Assembly (NCBI GenBank): GCA_964431205.1
Contig: CAYSIX010000177.1
Coordinates: forward strand, 1-9,128
Length of the DNA: 9,128 nt
Direction of reading: 5' to 3'
DNA from: CAYSIX01 sp964431205
GTDB lineage: Bacteria > Planctomycetota > Phycisphaerae > Phycisphaerales > Phycisphaeraceae
A model generated the notes under the pieces. That model had not been told where the DNA came from and did not search any database. It saw only the letters and a list, made by a program, of their open reading frames with translations. Within the stretch, counting starts at the first letter, position 1. Every line of letters starts with the position of its first letter. Shown piece by piece: positions 5,669 to 9,128 of the stretch. Position numbers and translations under genes: made by a program.

Positions 5669-7668
5669 GGTGCGTCGTCTCCGTCCTCGTTTGGCACGTA
5701 GTACGCCCACGCCGACCGCCCCGAGCTGAACGTCTGCCAATGATCGAACAGGAACGCCTCGCGGAATCGTTTGGCCGGGATCGTCATGCGCGTGCGGCTC
5801 TGCCACGCCATCAACCGCTCGATCACACGGTCGCGTTCTTCGCCGTCCACCAGGGTCGCCTCGTGTTCGCCCGGGTCGTTGTCCAGGTCGTAGCGGTGCA
5901 CCATGTCGTTGTAGGGCCAGTAAATGTACTTGCGGGCGTTCTGCACGAAACCGAACGGGCTGTTGTCGTACCAGGAGGAAAAATACAGCGTGCGGTCGGA
6001 CGGGACGCGCTCGAGGGCGTTGACGCCGTCGAACCCCGCGCGGTTGACGTCGAAGCCGAGCAGCGCGAGCAGGGTTGGCGTCACGTCGAGCTGCGAGCAA
6101 GGCGCATCCACTCTTGTGCCCGGCTCGACCCCGCCCGGCCAGCGGATCACCCACGGCACGCGGATCACCTCTTCATACGGTACCCAACGCCCACGCTTGG
6201 CGCCCGAGCGGAACCCCTCGCCGTGGTCGCCGATCACGCACAGCACCGTCCGGTCGAGCAGTCCACGCGCGGCCAGCTCCGCGTACACCCGTGCCACGAA
6301 GGCGTCGGTGAACTCGACCGTACGCAGGTAACGCTCGTAGCGGTCATCCGCCGGCTCGTGCTCGTACCACCCCGGCAGCTCGAACGGGTCGTGCGCCACG
6401 CTCGTGATCATGCCCAGCAGGAACGGCTCGTCGCTCGACTCGACCCACTCGAACATCGGCTCGATCATGCGGAAGTCGTCGCCGTTGAGGTAGCCCAGGT
6501 TCGCCGACGGGTCCTCCAGGTTCTCCCGGAACCAGGCCCAGTCGAAGCCGAGGTTGGCGAACATGCCGGGCGCGCACTCGAACGCGCCCTTGGACATCTC
6601 GAAGAACGCGCTGCGGTAGCCGTGGCGCCCGAGGATCGACGCAAGGCTCTCGTACGGCGTGTCGGCGAGGACCGCCTCGGCGTTGTCCGGCTGCGGGTCG
6701 GGATCGCTTCCGGTGAAAACCGTCCAGAACGCCTTGCTGGTCATCGAGATCGGCACGCGTGTCGGCTCGAAGCGCACGCCCTCGGCGGCGAGCCGTTCGA
6801 GCATCGGCGTGGCCGCGCGGTCCGACCCGGCCAGCGAGGTCACGCGGTGCGAGACGCTCTCGAGCATGATGACGACGACGTTCGGCGGCGGGTCGCTCGG
6901 GCGCGTCAGCGGGGCGTCGCGTTCGCCTTGGCGGGGCAGGTGTCGGGCGACACCGCGGACGTCCCCGCTCGTGGTCGCGTCAGCCAGGAGCTGCGTCGCC
7001 GCGTAGGCGTGGCTGCTGAAGCCGATGACCTGACTCGAATAGGCCAACTGACCCGTCGCGTGCAGGCGATGCTGGGCGAAGAGGCACGCCAGCGCGAGCG
7101 CGGCCCAGCCGACGGCCGCCCCGATCGCGACGCGGGGTCGCCAGCGCGGCACGCGCGGGCGAACGATCCGGTAGGCGAGCCAGAAGGCGGCGCCGAGACC
7201 CGTGAGCGCGGCCGCCACCGCCGGCGCCGGTCGATGCCACAGGTGCGCCTCGACCACCGGCCAGAACTGATCGGGGGCCCGGCTGAGCACCGCCAGCACG
7301 CCCGGCTGGAGCTGCACCCCCGTGGCCAGCAGCCAGCCCGCGTTGAGCACCGCCCAGCCGGCGTACGCCGCCGCGATCAGCGTGCTCAGCCGCAACATCA
7401 GCCCCGCCACGGGTGCGAGTCGGACGACCACGACCGCCGCGGCCAGGAACCCGAACACCGCCAGGTCCGCCCACAGCGCGTCCAGCAGGTCGATCGCGAA
7501 CGCGTCGCCGCCGCGGACGACTCGGGCCTTGGCCGCGACCGTCCACGCCAGCCCCAGCACCAGCAGCACGGCGTCGACAGCGGGCAGCCACGCGGCCGCG
7601 AGGCGAACCCGGCGGGTCGCCGATCGCGCCGGTAACGCGGGATTCGCGGCGGTCACGCTCATGGGCAT
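5665..7668 (-). CDS. LtaS/sulfatase-superfamily membrane enzyme (alkaline-phosphatase fold), probable envelope polymer modifier
   Basis: This protein of 667 residues has five predicted N-terminal spans (about 25-45, 65-90, 95-118, 147-170, 180-200) and a large extracytoplasmic catalytic domain from about 260, the layout of LtaS, OpgB and phosphoethanolamine transferases. Asn-Val-Val-Val-Ile-Met-Leu-Glu-Ser (263-271) supplies the first metal ligand (Glu270). Thr310 in Ser-Met-Thr-Ser-Lys is the likely nucleophile; no sulfatase C/S-x-P-x-R motif is present. His426, and Asp481-His482 in Gly-Asp-His-Gly-Glu (480-484), complete the metal site. It probably transfers a phospho-alcohol such as phosphoglycerol or phosphoethanolamine, or cleaves such esters; the substrate is unknown. 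The start is uncertain: ATG codons at 7668 and 7662 are both possible, with no clear Shine-Dalgarno. The frame stays open upstream to 7884 inside dnaA, but that part is Arg/Pro-rich and unlike a membrane leader. Its stop overlaps the exosortase start (ATGA). Confidence 0.87.
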   Translation of the reverse strand: MPMSVTAANPALPARSATRRVRLAAAWLPAVDAVLLVLGLAWTVAAKARVVRGGDAFAIDLLDALWADLAVFGFLAAAVVVVRLAPVAGLMLRLSTLIAAAYAGWAVLNAGWLLATGVQLQPGVLAVLSRAPDQFWPVVEAHLWHRPAPAVAAALTGLGAAFWLAYRIVRPRVPRWRPRVAIGAAVGWAALALACLFAQHRLHATGQLAYSSQVIGFSSHAYAATQLLADATTSGDVRGVARHLPRQGERDAPLTRPSDPPPNVVVIMLESVSHRVTSLAGSDRAATPMLERLAAEGVRFEPTRVPISMTSKAFWTVFTGSDPDPQPDNAEAVLADTPYESLASILGRHGYRSAFFEMSKGAFECAPGMFANLGFDWAWFRENLEDPSANLGYLNGDDFRMIEPMFEWVESSDEPFLLGMITSVAHDPFELPGWYEHEPADDRYERYLRTVEFTDAFVARVYAELAARGLLDRTVLCVIGDHGEGFRSGAKRGRWVPYEEVIRVPWVIRWPGGVEPGTRVDAPCSQLDVTPTLLALLGFDVNRAGFDGVNALERVPSDRTLYFSSWYDNSPFGFVQNARKYIYWPYNDMVHRYDLDNDPGEHEATLVDGEERDRVIERLMAWQSRTRMTIPAKRFREAFLFDHWQTFSSGRSAWAYYVPNEDGDDAP

Positions 7669-7706
7669 TGGCAGCCGACGGACGGACGGGCTCCCCACCC
7701 GTAGGA

Positions 7707-7730
7707 CGCTTGGACTAGGCCCCCCAAGCG
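7707..7730. repeat. 7-bp inverted repeat in the leader between dnaA and the LtaS-like gene
   Basis: CGCTTGG (7707-7713) and CCAAGCG (7724-7730) are perfect inverted copies around a 10-nt loop. As RNA it would be a short hairpin in the leader of the LtaS-like gene, about 40 nt before its ATG. There is no T-run after it on either strand, so it is not a convincing intrinsic terminator. An operator half-site pair or chance are the alternatives. Confidence 0.35.
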
Positions 7731-7754
7731 CCCGCAAGGCAATCAACTCACCGA

Positions 7755-7763
7755 ATTCTAACA
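7755..7763 (-). promoter_or_regulatory. Candidate extended -10 promoter for the LtaS-exosortase-EpsI cluster
   Basis: On the minus strand, TGT followed directly by TAGAAT (7763-7755) is an extended -10 element with 5 of 6 matches to TATAAT. No acceptable -35 sits 16-18 bp upstream; a TTGAAA occurs 27 bp upstream, too far. Transcription would start near 7748, giving a leader of about 80 nt containing the inverted repeat. The surrounding 155-bp gap shows no other clear signal. Confidence 0.35.
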
Positions 7764-7823
7764 CAGGTGAGCCGGGCCGCGAGCCTTTTTCAACGTCGCG
7801 AGGGAAGGGCGCCCGGACGCGAC

Positions 7824-9128
7824 TCAGCCGCGGATGATCTGGCGGCGAAGCGACTCGACCAGCTCGGCGCAGTGGATCGGCCAATCGTGACCGGGCAGGG
7901 TGACCGGCGCGTCGGTTTCGAGCAGGCGGGCCATGCGTTGGGCGGCGGTGATGACGGTCGAGTGATTGCGCCGGCCGAGCTGGGCAGCGATCTCGGGGTA
8001 GCTCATGGTCGTCAGTTGGCGGGTCAGGTGCACCAGGACGGCTCGGGCGAGGACGACGTGGCGGTGGCGGCCGCGGCCGACGAGCTGGCGGGTGGGCACG
8101 TTCATCCGCTCGCTGACGGTTTGGAGGATGGCGTCGAAGCGGATGGGCTTCTGGGGCGTCAGGGCGGGGTCCTCGTCGAGCAGGCGCAGGGTCAGGGCGC
8201 GGCCGATCCCCGCGGCCGCCGGCGCGCCCGACCCGCCGAGGCTTGCCATCGCGTGCAGTTTGACCAGCAGGCCCTCAAGGTCTCGGACCGAGCCGTGAGC
8301 GCGTCGGGCGATCAGCTCCGCGACGCCGGGCTCGAAGCGCATGCCGCGTTCGGCCGCGAAGCTGTGGATGAACCGCAGGCGCAGGGACTCGTCGGGCGGG
8401 TCGATCTGCACCACCAGGCCGCACACGAACCGGCTGACCAGCGCTTCGCTGAACTGGCGGATGCAGCGCGGGTGGCAGTCGCTGGCCAACACGACGCGCG
8501 CGCCGCTCAGGTCGATCTGGTTGAAGCTGTGGAGGAACTCCTGCTGAGTCTTCTCGCGTGAGGCGATGAAGTGCACGTCGTCGACGGCGAGCAGGTGCAG
8601 GCTTCGGATGCGTCGGCGGAAGGCGTCGAGCTTGTTGGTGCGGACGGCGGTGATGTATTCGTTGGTGAACTGCTCACCGGTCAGATAAAGCACCCGAGCC
8701 CCCGGAGTCCGTTCGAGGGCTCGGGCACAGACCCCCTGGAGCAGGTGGGTCTTACCAAGACCGCAGGCGCCGTGGAGGAAGAGGGAGCGTCCGGCGCCGG
8801 CTTCGTCCTGGGCCAGGCGTTCAGCGGCGGCGAAAGCGAGCTGATTACTGGGGCTGATGATGAACTCTTCGAGGCGTCGTCGAAACGGGCTGGCGGCGCC
8901 GTGGGCACGCGGTGCGCCGAGGCGGGATGCCGGGGCGGAGGTCGTGCCACGAACGCCGGGTGTGCGGCCGCGCGGACGGGAGGGGCCGTCGGTCGATCGA
9001 GACGGTGCCTCGGCCACGTCCGCGGGCGCTCGCTCGCCGGCGAAGTCCTCGGGCAGAACCTGGACGTCGACGTCGGCGCCGTGGCCGACCTCTTCGATCA
9101 GGGCCGCCTGCAGCGCGTCGGCGAAGTG
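7824..9128 (-). CDS. dnaA: Chromosomal replication initiator DnaA, 5' end outside window
   Basis: 434 residues are visible and the frame stays open to the window edge. A GTG at 9017 could be mistaken for the start, but the 37 codons before it read like the end of DnaA domain I (Phe-Ala-Asp-Ala-Leu-Gln, then a Val-Asp-Val-Gln-Val strand). They are followed by a Pro/Arg/Ser-rich linker (domain II). The AAA+ domain begins at Ser-Asn-Gln-Leu-Ala-Phe (visible residues 93-98). It has Walker A Gly-Ala-Cys-Gly-Leu-Gly-Lys-Thr-His (120-128), Walker B/DEAD-like Val-Asp-Asp-Val-His (182-186) and the Arg of Ser-Arg-Phe (232-234). Domain IV, which binds DnaA boxes, has Gly-Arg-Arg-Asn-His-Ser-Thr-Val (395-402), where most DnaA proteins have Gly-Arg-Asp-His-Ser-Thr-Val. 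The Asp to Asn change falls on a base-contacting residue. No dnaN is seen downstream; the next gene is the LtaS-like enzyme. Confidence 0.93.
   Translation of the reverse strand, partial: HFADALQAALIEEVGHGADVDVQVLPEDFAGERAPADVAEAPSRSTDGPSRPRGRTPGVRGTTSAPASRLGAPRAHGAASPFRRRLEEFIISPSNQLAFAAAERLAQDEAGAGRSLFLHGACGLGKTHLLQGVCARALERTPGARVLYLTGEQFTNEYITAVRTNKLDAFRRRIRSLHLLAVDDVHFIASREKTQQEFLHSFNQIDLSGARVVLASDCHPRCIRQFSEALVSRFVCGLVVQIDPPDESLRLRFIHSFAAERGMRFEPGVAELIARRAHGSVRDLEGLLVKLHAMASLGGSGAPAAAGIGRALTLRLLDEDPALTPQKPIRFDAILQTVSERMNVPTRQLVGRGRHRHVVLARAVLVHLTRQLTTMSYPEIAAQLGRRNHSTVITAAQRMARLLETDAPVTLPGHDWPIHCAELVESLRRQIIRG

Noticed and set aside
5669..6154. Long form of the exosortase starting at 6154
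   Set aside because: The added 162 residues are an Arg/Pro/Gly-rich shadow of the LtaS-like gene. The ATGA overlap and GGAG at 5668 mark the real start.
5530..7635. 701-codon plus-strand open frame
   Set aside because: It is antisense to the LtaS-like gene, whose motifs are unmistakable. The product is Arg/His/Ala-rich without domains, as expected from high-GC shadow frames.
7741..7800. Possible terminator after dnaA (GC-rich stretch next to a T-run at 7786-7790)
   Set aside because: The GC-rich stretch repeats GAGCC directly and does not form an inverted pair, so no stem forms. The T-run is also on the plus strand, opposite to dnaA transcription.
5665..7884. Long form of the LtaS-like protein starting at 7884
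   Set aside because: The extra 72 residues overlap dnaA, are rich in Arg, Pro and Ser, and do not resemble a membrane leader. The ATG codons at 7668/7662 directly precede the natural N-terminus.
8681..8950. Small minus-strand frame inside dnaA
   Set aside because: It is a shadow of dnaA in another frame, with low-complexity Pro/Ser/Ala content and no ribosome binding site of note.

Overview
The window is a GC-rich piece of bacterial chromosome, densely packed with envelope and surface-polysaccharide genes plus one replication gene. It holds seven protein genes, two of them cut by the window edges, and I see no rRNA, tRNA, CRISPR array or insertion sequence. High GC, an exosortase/EpsI pair, a WbaP-type sugar transferase, an LtaS-like enzyme and a divergent DnaA together suggest a Planctomycetota bacterium, perhaps of the Phycisphaerae. 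That placement is inference from gene content; no marker gene here proves it.

Layout from left to right. (1) On the + strand, the C-terminal part of a multi-membrane-span GT-C-like glycosyltransferase (2-847) converges on and overlaps (2) a minus-strand operon (3237 down to 780). This operon encodes a WbaP-type polyprenyl-phosphate sugar-1-phosphate transferase and a Wzz-type chain-length protein. (3) A 220-bp divergent intergenic region (3238-3457) carries recognisable sigma70-like promoters on both strands. (4) A + strand gene (3458-3967) encodes a small exported protein with a signal peptide, a beta-rich domain and a C-terminal membrane anchor plus basic tail. (5) A tightly coupled minus-strand cluster (7668 down to 3946) encodes an LtaS/sulfatase-superfamily membrane enzyme, an exosortase and an EpsI-family protein. 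The first junction is an ATGA overlap and the second a 14-bp overlap. (6) At the right edge is a 5'-truncated dnaA on the minus strand.

Inferred working model: the sugar transferase starts and the Wzz protein limits a lipid-linked surface polysaccharide, and the GT-C protein may decorate a glycan or protein. The exosortase/EpsI pair would process and anchor exported proteins, and the LtaS-like enzyme would add a phospho-alcohol or similar group to an envelope polymer. The small anchored protein beside EpsI is a plausible client or helper.

The point most worth following up is the exosortase. At the position where the family has its nucleophilic cysteine (the A-C-S-G type motif) this protein reads E-P-H-R-G, while the conserved Arg in the N-x-x-R motif is kept. 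Either this is a non-catalytic exosortase homologue, or it uses a different nucleophile (Cys251, one helical turn before that Arg, is a candidate), or its partner EpsI contributes. It is clearly maintained as an intact, translationally coupled gene.
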